Counted from the first letter of the stretch, positions 27,433 through 35,843 are shown. The stretch: DNA of 64,000 nucleotides from Planctomycetaceae bacterium (GCA_005778405.1 SXOA01000035.1:1-64000), one strand, 5' to 3'. Notes: a model not told the origin generated them from the letters alone. Translations and numbers: made by a program.

Positions 27433-27798
27433 CTACATCCCGGCCAGGGCGTCGTTTTCGTTCGGCTTGATGTCGAACAACTGGTTCAGCCGCGTGATCA
27501 CGAAAACTTCGTAGATTTCTGGCCGCAGGTTGCAAAGGCGCATCTTTCCCTTGGCGGCTTTGACCTTCTTGTCCAGCATGATGAGCTTGTTGAGGGCGGC
27601 ACTGGAGAGGAATTCGACGCTGTTGAAATTGAGGATCAGGTTCTGCTTCTTTTCCTTTTCCACCAGGGCGAACAGTTCATCGCCAAGCTCCTGGATATTT
27701 GCCGCATCAATAATCTTGCGGTCCAGGAATCGGACCAGGGCGACCTCCCCCGCGCTGCCGCTGAGATTCATTACTTCGATTCGACGATGGACAGCCAT
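27433..27798 (-). CDS. STAS-domain anti-sigma factor antagonist (RsbV/SpoIIAA-like)
   Basis: The whole protein (121 residues from ATG 27798, which has GGGAG 8 bases upstream) is one STAS domain: VALVRFLDRKIIDAANI, NLILNFNSVEFLSSAALNKL, and KMRLCNLRPEIYEVFVIT. The Ser pair in FLSSAAL sits where SpoIIAA/RsbV is phosphorylated. Paired with the RsbW-like gene downstream, it suggests a partner-switch module; the phosphatase that would reset it is not in the window. The C-terminus is acidic (PNENDALAGM). Upstream, 121 bases separate it from the HEAT-repeat gene. Confidence 0.9.
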   Translation of the reverse strand: MAVHRRIEVMNLSGSAGEVALVRFLDRKIIDAANIQELGDELFALVEKEKKQNLILNFNSVEFLSSAALNKLIMLDKKVKAAKGKMRLCNLRPEIYEVFVITRLNQLFDIKPNENDALAGM

Positions 27799-27919
27799 TT
27801 CAGCCACTCCCAAAAATGCGCGGCATGCGCCAATTCAAAAATACGTATTTTCGTCTCCAACCATTCACATCTAACGTAACGCACCAGTGCCCAAATTGCA
27901 ACCGTTCACCAAGAGCCCC

Positions 27920-29131
27920 TTACTGCCCCCCGGCCTGCTCCCTTTCCGCTTGGGACCGCTTCTCCTGGTCATACCACAGTCGCCAGGCACGTTGGTCATA
28001 GCCGAAAGTGGTTCCAGTGAGCCTGGTCAGGGCGGCCAGCACCTCCTGATTCTGCACCCGAGCGACAATGACTCGTGGGCCTTCATTCTGAATGATCGAT
28101 GTGCCACCGTCCGCGCTGAAAGTGGCGGCCGTGGCCGCTGGGTTGAGTCGGCCGGGCTGGGTTCGCTGGTGGATGGTAATCAGGGCGTCAATCAGCGGCG
28201 AAACCGCGGCGGGATCATCAATCCGCGCGAGGGCCATGGCGGCCCGGTTGACCACCGGATTACTGGAATCCTTGAGGGCCACAATGAACGCATCCGCCAC
28301 GTGCGGCACTTTGAGCCGCACAATCTTGTCGAGGCAGTAGTGATAGACCTCCTCATCGGGGTCGGCAAGCGATGTCCGCACGAGCACTTGCACGGCGTCG
28401 CCACCGGCAATGGTCTCCAGGACGTCGATGTAGAGCATCTTGACCGCGCGTACTCGCTCGCGGGAGAGCATCGTCCCCAGCGCCGGGATCGCTTCGGGAT
28501 CCTTGATGGCGGCAATCGTATCGGCAACTCCTTGGTCGCTTCCCAAGTGAGCCCTCAGGCGGACGAGCTTCGCCAGCCACGCTCTTTCCGCCAGCTCGCG
28601 CTTGGAGCGCGTTTCGATGATTTCAATCTCTTGCAGCGTCCGCCAGCGTCCCTTGTAGAACTCAAAGCCTTCGGCGCGATGATAATCCTGTTTGGTGGTC
28701 CAACGGCCGTCCACGTAGGCAAAACCCAAGAGGGCCCGCGCGGCTTGATTGTTGGGATCGAGCTCGATGACCCGTTCCAAGTGACTCGTCCGCTGCCGCG
28801 TCAGATGATGGTCGCGGCACCAGTCGGCCAGCTTCCACTGCGCGGCCACGGTATCGGGGGACTGCTGAGCCAGCTCTTCATACTCCCGTTCCACGGGCAA
28901 CTCGCGGAGGTGCTCGCAGACTTGCTCCTGCGTCAGCTTCAGGACCAGTCCCGATGGCTGGCGAATGACATACCGCACTAGCGGCGTTTCCTCCTTGTTC
29001 AGCCACTCCCCCTGCACCTCTCCGCCGGACGCGAGGCGAAAGGTATCCGCCCGCAACGGCGAAAGTGGCATCAATGCAATTGACGCCAGCAGCGCGGCAC
29101 AGGAGACAGGATTACTCTCCAATCGAGACAT
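27920..29131 (-). CDS. Exported HEAT/tetratricopeptide-like repeat protein
   Basis: From ATG 29131 residues 1-29 form a Sec signal (ALLASIALMPLSPLRAD). A beta-type N-terminal part (FRLASGGEVQGEWLN) is followed by TPR-like helices (HLERVIELDPNNQAARALLG), the WTT-type motif GYAYVDGRW-like FAYVDGRWTT, and about four HEAT repeats (DPEAIPALGTMLSRE, DEEVYHYCLDKIV, NPVVNRAAMALARI, DPAAVSPLIDAL). The final YDQRAWRLWYDQEKR is typical of planctomycete HEAT proteins. Probably a periplasmic scaffold; no enzyme motif. The frame is open 12 codons upstream, but those residues would spoil the signal peptide. Confidence 0.82.
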   Translation of the reverse strand: MSRLESNPVSCAALLASIALMPLSPLRADTFRLASGGEVQGEWLNKEETPLVRYVIRQPSGLVLKLTQEQVCEHLRELPVEREYEELAQQSPDTVAAQWKLADWCRDHHLTRQRTSHLERVIELDPNNQAARALLGFAYVDGRWTTKQDYHRAEGFEFYKGRWRTLQEIEIIETRSKRELAERAWLAKLVRLRAHLGSDQGVADTIAAIKDPEAIPALGTMLSRERVRAVKMLYIDVLETIAGGDAVQVLVRTSLADPDEEVYHYCLDKIVRLKVPHVADAFIVALKDSSNPVVNRAAMALARIDDPAAVSPLIDALITIHQRTQPGRLNPAATAATFSADGGTSIIQNEGPRVIVARVQNQEVLAALTRLTGTTFGYDQRAWRLWYDQEKRSQAEREQAGGQ

Positions 29132-29221
29132 GCCAACAGTATAAGCGTGTTTCGACGCGCGGGACAAGCAAATCGAGCGGTCGGTAGTTTTGCCTTTTTC
29201 ATGCGCTGCTAGAATGAGAGC

Positions 29222-29416
29222 ATGAGATCATTCGTAGCTGGCGCAATCGCTCTTGTGGTCACAGTAGTCGTTGCTGTCTTGGGACTGGTGCTTTCGGGTA
29301 TTATCTTTAGCTCAGACCTCGCTACTATTGGGGGCAACTCGGTCGTTTTTGTAGGCGCTCTAGTTGCCCTGATTGCTGGTACGGCTACATACCGGCGGCT
29401 CACGCGGTCCCGCTGA
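29222..29416 (+). CDS. Small two-helix membrane protein, hypothetical
   Basis: A 64-residue frame with two clear hydrophobic helices: AIALVVTVVVAVLGLVLSGI (8-27) and VVFVGALVALIAGTATY (41-57), ending in basic RRLTRSR. The sharp hydrophobic pattern and positive C-terminus support a real protein, but there is no strong ribosome site and the surrounding genes are on the other strand. Function unknown; the codon composition looks less GC-rich than its neighbours. Confidence 0.45.
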   Translation: MRSFVAGAIALVVTVVVAVLGLVLSGIIFSSDLATIGGNSVVFVGALVALIAGTATYRRLTRSR

Positions 29417-29483
29417 ACCGACATGCTGCCCCATTCCTCGGCATCAAGGATTATCGAACAGCATCCCTATCGACCAAACAGAG

Positions 29484-29957
29484 CTATTTGATCTCCTTGC
29501 TTGCTGACGCCAGCCGGGCCGCTTGCTGGCGATATTTCTCGTGGGTCTCCAGGTCGAAGGGCTCATGGTTGTCGAGACCGGGGACGCCACGATACTGGGC
29601 CTGGCAGCGATAGCACTGAAGCTGGTTGCCGACCAGGATATAGAGCACCAGGTCGATGAATGCCGCGGCGAAAAGCGTACCGTAGGTCCACCACGGCATG
29701 TGCAGGTACCAGAAAACCGAGCTGATGACGGCTGCCAGCACGACGATGGCCACCCCCAGCACCTGCGGAAAGTCCTTGCGGATGAACAGCTCCGTGCTGG
29801 GGCAAATCAGGCACTGCGTGACCTGCTTCTGGGTGACGCACCCCTGCGGAACCGGGAATCTCACACCGCACCGGCAGCAGGCGATTTCAGCCGATTCCGG
29901 CCCGAACTGGGCGATCGCTGGCTGGTCGCACGCGGGGCAGCGGAAAGTGACGTTCAT
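29484..29957 (-). CDS. Zinc-ribbon membrane protein, function unknown
   Basis: The N-terminus is a zinc ribbon, CPACD (8-12) and CCRCG (27-31); a second CLICP and, after the membrane part, CYRCQAQ make another possible metal site. Two helices (GVAIVVLAAVISSVFWYL and WTYGTLFAAAFIDLVLYIL) lie between. The C-terminal tail is FDLETHEKYRQQAARLAS, soluble and helical. It begins 7 bases after the stop of the membrane protein gene upstream, so the two are translationally coupled, and it ends the minus-strand sigma-factor block. Confidence 0.75.
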   Translation of the reverse strand: MNVTFRCPACDQPAIAQFGPESAEIACCRCGVRFPVPQGCVTQKQVTQCLICPSTELFIRKDFPQVLGVAIVVLAAVISSVFWYLHMPWWTYGTLFAAAFIDLVLYILVGNQLQCYRCQAQYRGVPGLDNHEPFDLETHEKYRQQAARLASASKEIK

Positions 29958-29964
29958 TGCGCAA

Positions 29965-30762
29965 TTATAGCGGGAAGCCGCCGCGGACGGACATGAGCTG
30001 CGCGGTCAGTTCGCCGATGAAGGCCAGGATCATGGCGGCATACAGAATGCCCGTGGCGCTTTGCGTGTTGGGAATCTTGAGTGTGAGCCAGGTCATCCGC
30101 GCGAGACCCAGAGTGCTGACGAGTCCCGCAAGCCAGCGAAGACTGAGGAACACCAGCCACGACGTCGACAGATTTCCACTTTGCGACAGCCGGTTCGCTT
30201 CGAGACCCGCGCAGAGACCGGCCAGCAGCATGCGGGCCACAATTGCAACCGCCATGAACACAACCAGCCGCTGCAAAGGGGCCAGCTTCATCGACGGCGT
30301 GTTGAGATACCAGTGCCCCAAGAGCATCGCCGTGGTGATGGAGCCGAGCAGCAAACTCCCCAGGAGACGGTCCAGAGCTCCCCAGAAGGTGATCCCCTCC
30401 GCTCGTTCCATCAACGGCAACAGCATGCCGGCGAGCGCGAACGCGGCGACCAGCCAAATGGCCACCTTGCCGGCGCGAGTCGCCTCGTACATCCAGATGA
30501 CAGCGCCTATATAGCTTAAGGCCGCGGCGCCGACCGCCATGCCGAGTTGCCACCACCAGAGGTTGTCGGCAGCGGGCGATGACAAGTGCCGGGTGGTGTA
30601 AATCGCCGGCACGGCAAACGTGCAGATGCCCATCAGCACCCACAGGTGGATGCGAAAGAACCCGCTCGTCACCAAGCGGCTGGAGGTGCAGCCCATCGAG
30701 ACCGAAATTCCCAGCGTCAAGCGGAAAAGGAACTCCACGAGGATTTGCCAGATTGCATCCAT
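29965..30762 (-). CDS. Polytopic membrane protein, function unknown
   Basis: 265 residues with about eight hydrophobic segments, among them LWVLMGICTFAVPAIY, WWWQLGMAVGAAALSYIGAV, VAIWLVAAFALAGMLLPLM and a C-terminal GILYAAMILAFIGELTAQLM. I see no transporter signature or charged catalytic motif. The conserved-looking RLTLGISVSMG and TTAMLLGHWYLNTPSM (the latter resembles motifs in other planctomycete membrane proteins) do not identify it. It lies between the probable anti-sigma gene (56 bases upstream) and the zinc-ribbon gene (7 bases downstream). Confidence 0.75.
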   Translation of the reverse strand: MDAIWQILVEFLFRLTLGISVSMGCTSSRLVTSGFFRIHLWVLMGICTFAVPAIYTTRHLSSPAADNLWWWQLGMAVGAAALSYIGAVIWMYEATRAGKVAIWLVAAFALAGMLLPLMERAEGITFWGALDRLLGSLLLGSITTAMLLGHWYLNTPSMKLAPLQRLVVFMAVAIVARMLLAGLCAGLEANRLSQSGNLSTSWLVFLSLRWLAGLVSTLGLARMTWLTLKIPNTQSATGILYAAMILAFIGELTAQLMSVRGGFPL

Positions 30763-30818
30763 GAAAAACGATTTCTGGCCGTTACGCGGACGGCGATGGC
30801 GCGCGACCCAGTCGCCGC

Positions 30819-31229
30819 CTACGATCTCTTCTTCAGATGCCCGGCGGTGGATTGAAAATACTTGGTGCGGCGGACCTCGATGACTTCGAGGGTTTCGTCC
30901 TGCTGGCGGCGAAGGTCATCCAGGTTCGAGGCGCAGAAACGACAGCCGATCTTCTGGATGTGAAACTTGATGTAGGCCATGTGCTCATCGTCGAGCGCGG
31001 AAAGCAGAAAGCTGCCAAGATGCTCGCGGCTGGGGCAACTGAGGCGCGTCCGCCGCCAGATTTCGCCAACACTGTGGACTCCCGCGTCGCGCCGGCCGTT
31101 AATAGCGGAAAGCCGCGTCAGAAGCTCGGGACGAGCGCGCAGCTCCTGCTCGATGGCGGCCATCTCCTCGGGAGGGAGCGCCTCTTCCAGGTAGGATTCG
31201 AGTTCGGATTGGGTGATGCGACGGGTCAT
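30819..31229 (-). CDS. Probable zinc-binding anti-sigma factor
   Basis: 136 residues, no membrane helix. The first half is helical (LESYLEEALPPEEMAAIEQE). The second half has EHLGSFLLSALDDEHMAYI followed by FHIQKIGCRFCASNLDDL, an H-X5-C-X2-C arrangement like the zinc motif of ZAS anti-sigma factors, though the usual spacing is H-X3-C-X2-C. It is the first gene downstream of the ECF sigma factor (89 bases, filled by a palindromic repeat), the usual place for a cognate regulator. Being soluble, it would have to receive its signal in the cytoplasm, perhaps from the kinase in the same block. Confidence 0.65.
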   Translation of the reverse strand: MTRRITQSELESYLEEALPPEEMAAIEQELRARPELLTRLSAINGRRDAGVHSVGEIWRRTRLSCPSREHLGSFLLSALDDEHMAYIKFHIQKIGCRFCASNLDDLRRQQDETLEVIEVRRTKYFQSTAGHLKKRS

Positions 31230-31234
31230 GCTTT

Positions 31235-31318
31235 GTGGGGTAGGCTTCTAGCCTTCCCGGCGTCGGAATACGTTGCTAATCAATTCAGTTTTCTGGGCAG
31301 GCTGGAAGCCTACCCCAC
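31235..31318. repeat. GTGGGGTAGGC palindromic element, copy 1
   Basis: Left arm 31235-31258 and right arm 31295-31318 match at 22 of 24 positions (GTGGGGTAGGCTTC at the outer end). It fills the whole gap between the sigma-factor stop (31319) and the anti-sigma start (31229). Copy 2 is at 32953-33015. Confidence 0.85.
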
Positions 31319-31963
31319 TTAGGAGTCTTCATACAACTCTGGAAACACCTCAGCCGACAATTCCTGGTTCTTCACCAGGCTCCGCAGCCGGGCGATGAAA
31401 TCAAATTTATAATTGGCGACCTGCTGCTCGGTGATTCCGAGGTCCTCCGCCGCGTCCTTGTTCGCCCAGCCGCGGACGAAGAGCAGCTCGGCACATTGCA
31501 GCTTGGTCCATTCGCACTTTTCTCGCCAGCGGTTGATCTGGTCGCGGAGGGCTTCGGTAATCGCTTTCTCTTCCAGGTTCTTCCGCTCGCCACTGCGGGC
31601 GATGCTGCTGGCAACGCGGGCCGAGCCGGCCACTTCCCAAGAACCGGTCGAGTCCGCCCCGGCGGAAAGCGGCACCGCTGGGCGGCGGCCCTCGCGCCGC
31701 AAATGGTCGGTCAATTTATAAGCGCAGATCGAAAACAAGTAGCTCTCCAAAGGTCGTTTGCCGTCGTAGTTTGGCAGGCTGTTGAGGAACCCCAGGAAGG
31801 CCTCCTGCACGATATCTTCGCTGGGGGCGCGGCGGCCGAGTCGACTTTCGACAAAGGCCAGCAAGCGTCCCTCATAACGGGCAATCAGGTCGGTCCAGCC
31901 GTCGTCATCGCCGCAGCGTATCCGCTCGATGAGCAGAGAGTCGGCATCCGAAGTTGTAGACAT
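31319..31963 (-). CDS. ECF-type RNA polymerase sigma factor
   Basis: 214 residues from ATG 31963. Region 2: DGWTDLIARYEGRLLAFV, then APSEDIVQEAFLGFLNSL and YLFSICAYKLTDHLRREGR. Region 4: LQCAELLFVRGWANKDAAED followed by LGITEQQVANYKFDFIARLR, a helix-turn-helix. The linker of about 55 residues is longer than in most ECF factors. The frame is open 87 codons upstream, but that part has no sigma-like sequence. Position in a minus-strand block with kinase, membrane protein and probable anti-sigma suggests kinase-linked control, as known for some planctomycete ECF groups; this is inference. Confidence 0.9.
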   Translation of the reverse strand: MSTTSDADSLLIERIRCGDDDGWTDLIARYEGRLLAFVESRLGRRAPSEDIVQEAFLGFLNSLPNYDGKRPLESYLFSICAYKLTDHLRREGRRPAVPLSAGADSTGSWEVAGSARVASSIARSGERKNLEEKAITEALRDQINRWREKCEWTKLQCAELLFVRGWANKDAAEDLGITEQQVANYKFDFIARLRSLVKNQELSAEVFPELYEDS

Positions 31964-32010
31964 GGCGAAAGCCGAGAGAAGGCGGTTCGTCGTCCGGCCT
32001 CCTCGCTTGC

Positions 32011-32937
32011 TTACAACCAGTAAATCCACCTGGCGAGGACGGCGCCGGAGCCGACAATTGCCAGTATCGCTGCCGCGGTCATGAACTGCAAGCGTCCCGT
32101 GTAATAGCCGCGAGTCGCCGTGTCGAGCCGAAAGTAGCTGAAGACCGTGCCAAGGAAAAGGAGAGCCCCGCCAGCCACCAGCCCTGTCTGCATTAGGCGA
32201 TAATAAGCGGTCAGGTCTCGCCACTGCCGATGAATCTTGTCCCGGAAATCTGAGTCAAATTGCAGCAGGGCATGCACCTGGTGCATGGGACCAATGGAAA
32301 CGCTAATCTGCTCGCGGTAATTATTCTCAGGCTTGAGCAATCCTAAACCTCCCTCGTTTCTGGGCCGGCGTATTTCCTGAACGTCATACCGAATGAGCCG
32401 CGGGGCCAATGTGCTGCCGAGCTGTTCGCCAATGTATTCGTCCGTTTTCGCTTTGATGACGATTGCCAGCTCCCGGTCGGCCTCCGCCTCGGTCGAATAC
32501 GGGCCGGAGCAGACCGCAATGGCATGCTCCGAGCCGACCATGATATTACGCCCGACCCATTCAGGGCGACCCACCGGAATCACCACGCTGTCTGGGGTAA
32601 CCTGAGGCGCGGTATGTAGCTGGCCTTCGGGAAGTTTGGCGAAGAACGTGGATTCATCAGCGGACGAACCCTTCAGCGCAGTTGTGGCAGGAGACGGATC
32701 GCCAGCCGGGGGAGCCGCTGCGAGATTCTTGGCGGCTTCTTTGGCACCCGAATCGGCACCAAGCACGCTGGCTGCGCTACAGAGCGCGAAAAACGCCCCG
32801 CAGCCGGTTGCCACGCAAAGGGTTCCGAGCGTCCCTTGCAAAGCAACTTTTGCCTGCCTGAGCCGAAGCAGCGGCAGCGCCGCCAGTGCGGCAGCGGTCA
32901 GGAGCGTAATCGCTATTGTGATCAGGATTGTAGTCAT
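32011..32937 (-). CDS. Membrane protein with long periplasmic domain, function unknown
   Basis: Two N-terminal helices (ILITIAITLLTAAALAALPLL and LGTLCVATGCGAFFALCSAA), an Ala/Pro-rich linker (DPSPATTALKGSSADES), a soluble domain of about 150 residues with VTPDSVVIPVGRPEWVGR and PYSTEAEADRELAIVIKAK, and two C-terminal helices (LVAGGALLFLGTVFSYFRL, FMTAAAILAIVGSGAVLARW). The DRELAIVIKAKTDEYI helix is charged. I do not recognise the family. It lies between the kinase (82 bases upstream, filled by a palindromic element) and the sigma factor (47 bases downstream), so it may be part of the same signalling unit. Confidence 0.75.
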   Translation of the reverse strand: MTTILITIAITLLTAAALAALPLLRLRQAKVALQGTLGTLCVATGCGAFFALCSAASVLGADSGAKEAAKNLAAAPPAGDPSPATTALKGSSADESTFFAKLPEGQLHTAPQVTPDSVVIPVGRPEWVGRNIMVGSEHAIAVCSGPYSTEAEADRELAIVIKAKTDEYIGEQLGSTLAPRLIRYDVQEIRRPRNEGGLGLLKPENNYREQISVSIGPMHQVHALLQFDSDFRDKIHRQWRDLTAYYRLMQTGLVAGGALLFLGTVFSYFRLDTATRGYYTGRLQFMTAAAILAIVGSGAVLARWIYWL

Positions 32938-32952
32938 AGTTCACCTTTACTC

Positions 32953-33015
32953 GTGGGGCAGGCTTCCGCCTGCCCGAAACTCTCTATCGATAGGCAGGCT
33001 GGATGCCTACCCCAC
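32953..33015. repeat. GTGGGGTAGGC palindromic element, copy 2
   Basis: Left arm GTGGGGCAGGCTTCCGCC (from 32953) and right arm ending in GGATGCCTACCCCAC (33015). The left arm also folds by itself (GGGCAGGC and GCCTGCCC). The outer ends match copy 1 at 31235-31318. It occupies the gap between the kinase stop (33019) and the membrane protein start (32937). Confidence 0.85.
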
Positions 33016-33018
33016 TAT

Positions 33019-35160
33019 CTAAACCCTTCCCTGCGTTACCCGCTGCCGAATCGCCAGGCGGTCCTGCGGCTTGAGCCAGGGAGAGGCGAGTTGGACCGTT
33101 GTGGAAATCGCTCCCGCCGTGACGAGGCCCCACGGAATCGGGAGCTTGAAAAACATGCTAAAAATCAAACCGGCCAGCACGGACAGGACAATGGGAGCAA
33201 TCCGCAGGCGCGAAGAGCGGAGTGGATCGGTCTGCTTCCACCACCCCATTGTCACAAACAGACCACCGAAAAATGCTGCAAAGCAGGAGAACAGCGGCGC
33301 GCCGCTGCCGTCCACCATGTTGCGAGAAATCGGATTATCCGAATCAATCTGGATTGACGGATCGCCCAGCAAATTGACCATCAGGAAACGGTCAGCCGCA
33401 AAAGCCGCCGCGCCCAAACCAATGCCGACAACCAAGAGCACAAACCGTCGCTTGGTCGGCTCACCGGTGGAATGTTCCCAGAACTTGCCGGCGGTGAGCA
33501 GCGTCCACGAGCCGACGGTCGTCACCAGCCACAGCCAAGCCGGACCGGAAATGTCGTTCGCCGAACCGCTGATCCACCTGCCGCCGGCGATCGCGCTCAT
33601 CACCAGCGTCAGCACCGCGGCAATAGCGGCAGAGGCCAGCATCGAGCCGGCGAGCTCGCCAACGCGGTCACCCATGGTCTTCATCCGCAAGACGCTGCGG
33701 TATTGCTGTTCCCAGGTGACGTACCGACCTTCGATGGGAAAAGTTTCGGCCGAGGAACTGCCCCGCATCGCCTGCACGACCAGCCAGATGCCAAGATAAA
33801 CGACATACGTCAGCGCCAAAACCAAAGCGGCCGGAACGATCCAAGGAGCGGCAATCAGGGCCACCACAAAGCCCACAATCAGCAGAATCTTCAGCGGCGT
33901 TCCGCCGGAATTCCACCATTGGCCAAAGCTGGTCATCCCCCGTTTAAGCGCGCTGGCGATTGGCTCTTCAGCCCGCGGAACGACGGGCAACGCTCCATAA
34001 CTACCGGGTACGTAACCGGGAGCTGGCATGGAAACGTGCCCCGGCCCGCGGCCATTCGCACCGTGCCTGACGGGGGGAACCTGTGTTTTGTTCGTGTTCT
34101 TTTTGACGGGACCGAAGGCCATTTCCCTTTCGTCATCGCCGATATAGTGCGGCGATTCCTTGACAATGGTCACCTTGGCTTCCACGATGCGCTCGGGCGA
34201 TCCGTTCCCGGCAAGCTTGCTCGCCTGGGGTGTCACGGGAACAGGAATGTTAATGACTCCCGCTTGCGGTTTCGCGCCATTAAGTTTGGACGAGTCCAAA
34301 ATGGAAACCATTTCGGCCACATTCTTGAACCGCTTTTCCGGATCCTTACGCATCGCCCGCTCGATAATGGCGCGATACGGCTGCGGGACGGTGGAAAGGT
34401 CGGGGTCCGCGGTCAGATGTTTCATGATGATTTCCTGGCTGCTTTCCCCTTCGAAGGGGACGCGGCCGGTGACCATCTCGTAGAGCACGATGCCCAGTGC
34501 GTAGATATCAATCTCTTTGCCGTAGGCCCCCTTGCCGATTTCAGGAGCCATGTAGTGAAACGTGCCGACACTTTCGGTTTGGCCGCTCCGCCGCGAGCAG
34601 GAAATGAACTTAGAGAGTCCGTAGTCGCCGATCTTGATGCAGCCTTCGTCCTCAAAAATATTTCCAGGCTTCAGGTCGCGGTGCACGATCCCGTGGTCAT
34701 GCAGATAGGCCGTTCCCGCCGCAATGCCGCGGAACCAGGAGTCGACTTCTTCCTTCGGCAGGCCATTGGGGTTGCGGTCGATGACGTCCTTGAGGCTGGC
34801 CCCGGCGATGTATTCCATCACGACCCAGGCTTCCCCCTGGTCGTCATAGCGGATGTCGAAGAGATCGATGAGATTGGTGTGCTTGAGGTTCAGGCACTGG
34901 CTGACCCCGCGGAGTTCGACTTCGAGGTTCCGCTCGACGTGCTTGAGGGCGACTTCCTTGCCGGCGTCGCTGGCGGCGAAATAGACCTCGCCAAAGCCAC
35001 CCTTGCCGATACCCCGCTTGATGGTGTACCCCTCGAGAGGGCGCGACCCACTGGTGAATTGGAACTTCATGGCACCGCCCACGCGAGCAGGGGAACCCTC
35101 CGTCACGGCAACGCCGCCATGACACTCTTCTAATTCTAACGTACCGGCACGGTCATTCAT
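33019..35160 (-). CDS. Membrane Ser/Thr protein kinase with DYG motif
   Basis: ATG 35160 follows GGAGGAG and gives 713 residues. Kinase domain at about 40-300: GIGKGGFGEVYF, VALKHV, catalytic loop HRDLKPGN, then GDYGLSKF in place of DFG (Phe to Tyr), and MAPEIGKGAYGKEIDIYALG. A proline-rich linker with KKNTNKTQVPPV and PGYVPGSYGALPVVP (about 300-400) leads to a hydrophobic C-terminal half with about seven helices, starting ILLIVGFVVALIAAPWIVPA. All key catalytic residues are present, so it should be active. It is the first gene of the minus-strand block containing an ECF sigma factor. About 250 bases of non-coding sequence lie upstream. Confidence 0.9.
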   Translation of the reverse strand: MNDRAGTLELEECHGGVAVTEGSPARVGGAMKFQFTSGSRPLEGYTIKRGIGKGGFGEVYFAASDAGKEVALKHVERNLEVELRGVSQCLNLKHTNLIDLFDIRYDDQGEAWVVMEYIAGASLKDVIDRNPNGLPKEEVDSWFRGIAAGTAYLHDHGIVHRDLKPGNIFEDEGCIKIGDYGLSKFISCSRRSGQTESVGTFHYMAPEIGKGAYGKEIDIYALGIVLYEMVTGRVPFEGESSQEIIMKHLTADPDLSTVPQPYRAIIERAMRKDPEKRFKNVAEMVSILDSSKLNGAKPQAGVINIPVPVTPQASKLAGNGSPERIVEAKVTIVKESPHYIGDDEREMAFGPVKKNTNKTQVPPVRHGANGRGPGHVSMPAPGYVPGSYGALPVVPRAEEPIASALKRGMTSFGQWWNSGGTPLKILLIVGFVVALIAAPWIVPAALVLALTYVVYLGIWLVVQAMRGSSSAETFPIEGRYVTWEQQYRSVLRMKTMGDRVGELAGSMLASAAIAAVLTLVMSAIAGGRWISGSANDISGPAWLWLVTTVGSWTLLTAGKFWEHSTGEPTKRRFVLLVVGIGLGAAAFAADRFLMVNLLGDPSIQIDSDNPISRNMVDGSGAPLFSCFAAFFGGLFVTMGWWKQTDPLRSSRLRIAPIVLSVLAGLIFSMFFKLPIPWGLVTAGAISTTVQLASPWLKPQDRLAIRQRVTQGRV

Positions 35161-35410
35161 TTGTCCAGTTTCTCCTCCCCCCGGTTTTTCAGAATCCGTC
35201 TGACAAAACGAGGACAGGCGTTTGGGCAGTCCGCCCAAAGGCCAATCGACCGCGCACCCACTTGTTGCGCTTAAAGGGTTTTCGCTCTAAGAGGGGAAAT
35301 CTTGCTCCAACGTTCAGAATTGGGGTTGTCAGACCTGTCGTACCGTAAACGTCGTTCAGATAAGCAGTTAAAGCACTTCTCATTGACTCAGATTGGATTG
35401 AGATAGCAGC

Positions 35411-35710
35411 TCATAGGGTAAGTCGCACGTGCTGCACCTTATTTTCCACCATCCAGGTCAGCCAGGCTTCGTGCTCGTCGGTGAGCTCGATTTCTGCCTT
35501 GGCGCGGGCATCCAGCGGCGAAACGACATAGACCACCAGGTCTTCGAGCCACTGGATGGCTTCGTCTCTGCAGATCCAGTATTCGTTGGGCCCCAGTTGA
35601 GGTGCCCCGCCCTCTCCCGCGGGAGTCATGAAATAAACAATCTCCATTTTGAAGCGAGCAGGCATTTCCAGCGGAGGAAGTTCGGGGTGGTCAACGGCGT
35701 GAATCAGCAT
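35411..35710 (-). CDS. Small conserved-looking cytoplasmic protein, function unknown
   Basis: 99 residues, acidic, no signal or helix long enough to cross a membrane: FKMEIVYFMTPAGEGGAPQ, YWICRDEAIQWLEDLVVYV, LTDEHEAWLTWMVENKVQH. CGGAG lies 8 bases before the ATG. The even mixture of charged and aromatic residues supports a real gene. It is divergent from the giant secreted protein across 133 bases. Confidence 0.7.
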   Translation of the reverse strand: MLIHAVDHPELPPLEMPARFKMEIVYFMTPAGEGGAPQLGPNEYWICRDEAIQWLEDLVVYVVSPLDARAKAEIELTDEHEAWLTWMVENKVQHVRLTL

Positions 35711-35747
35711 GGAAACTCCGTTTTTGTCACTATTTCAAGCCAAGTAG

Positions 35748-35776
35748 TTGAATCACCAAGATCAAAACACTATAGT
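35748..35776 (+). promoter_or_regulatory. Sigma-70-like promoter of the giant secreted protein
   Basis: TTGAAT (35748-35753) and TATAGT (35771-35776) are 17 bases apart; matches are 4/6 and 5/6. Transcription would start near 35783, after the alternative TTG (35748) and ATG (35781), which supports the ATG at 35844 as the true start. Confidence 0.5.
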
Positions 35777-35843
35777 CGGCATGGATTTTACGCGTTTTTC
35801 TAGAAGGCGAACCCAGCGAAGATATTTACATACCGAGGACGCC

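Noticed and set aside
35748-35843. Upstream TTG (35748) and ATG (35781) as starts of the giant protein
   Set aside because: They overlap the proposed -35/-10 pair and start site, while ATG 35844 has a good ribosome site and a normal N-terminus.
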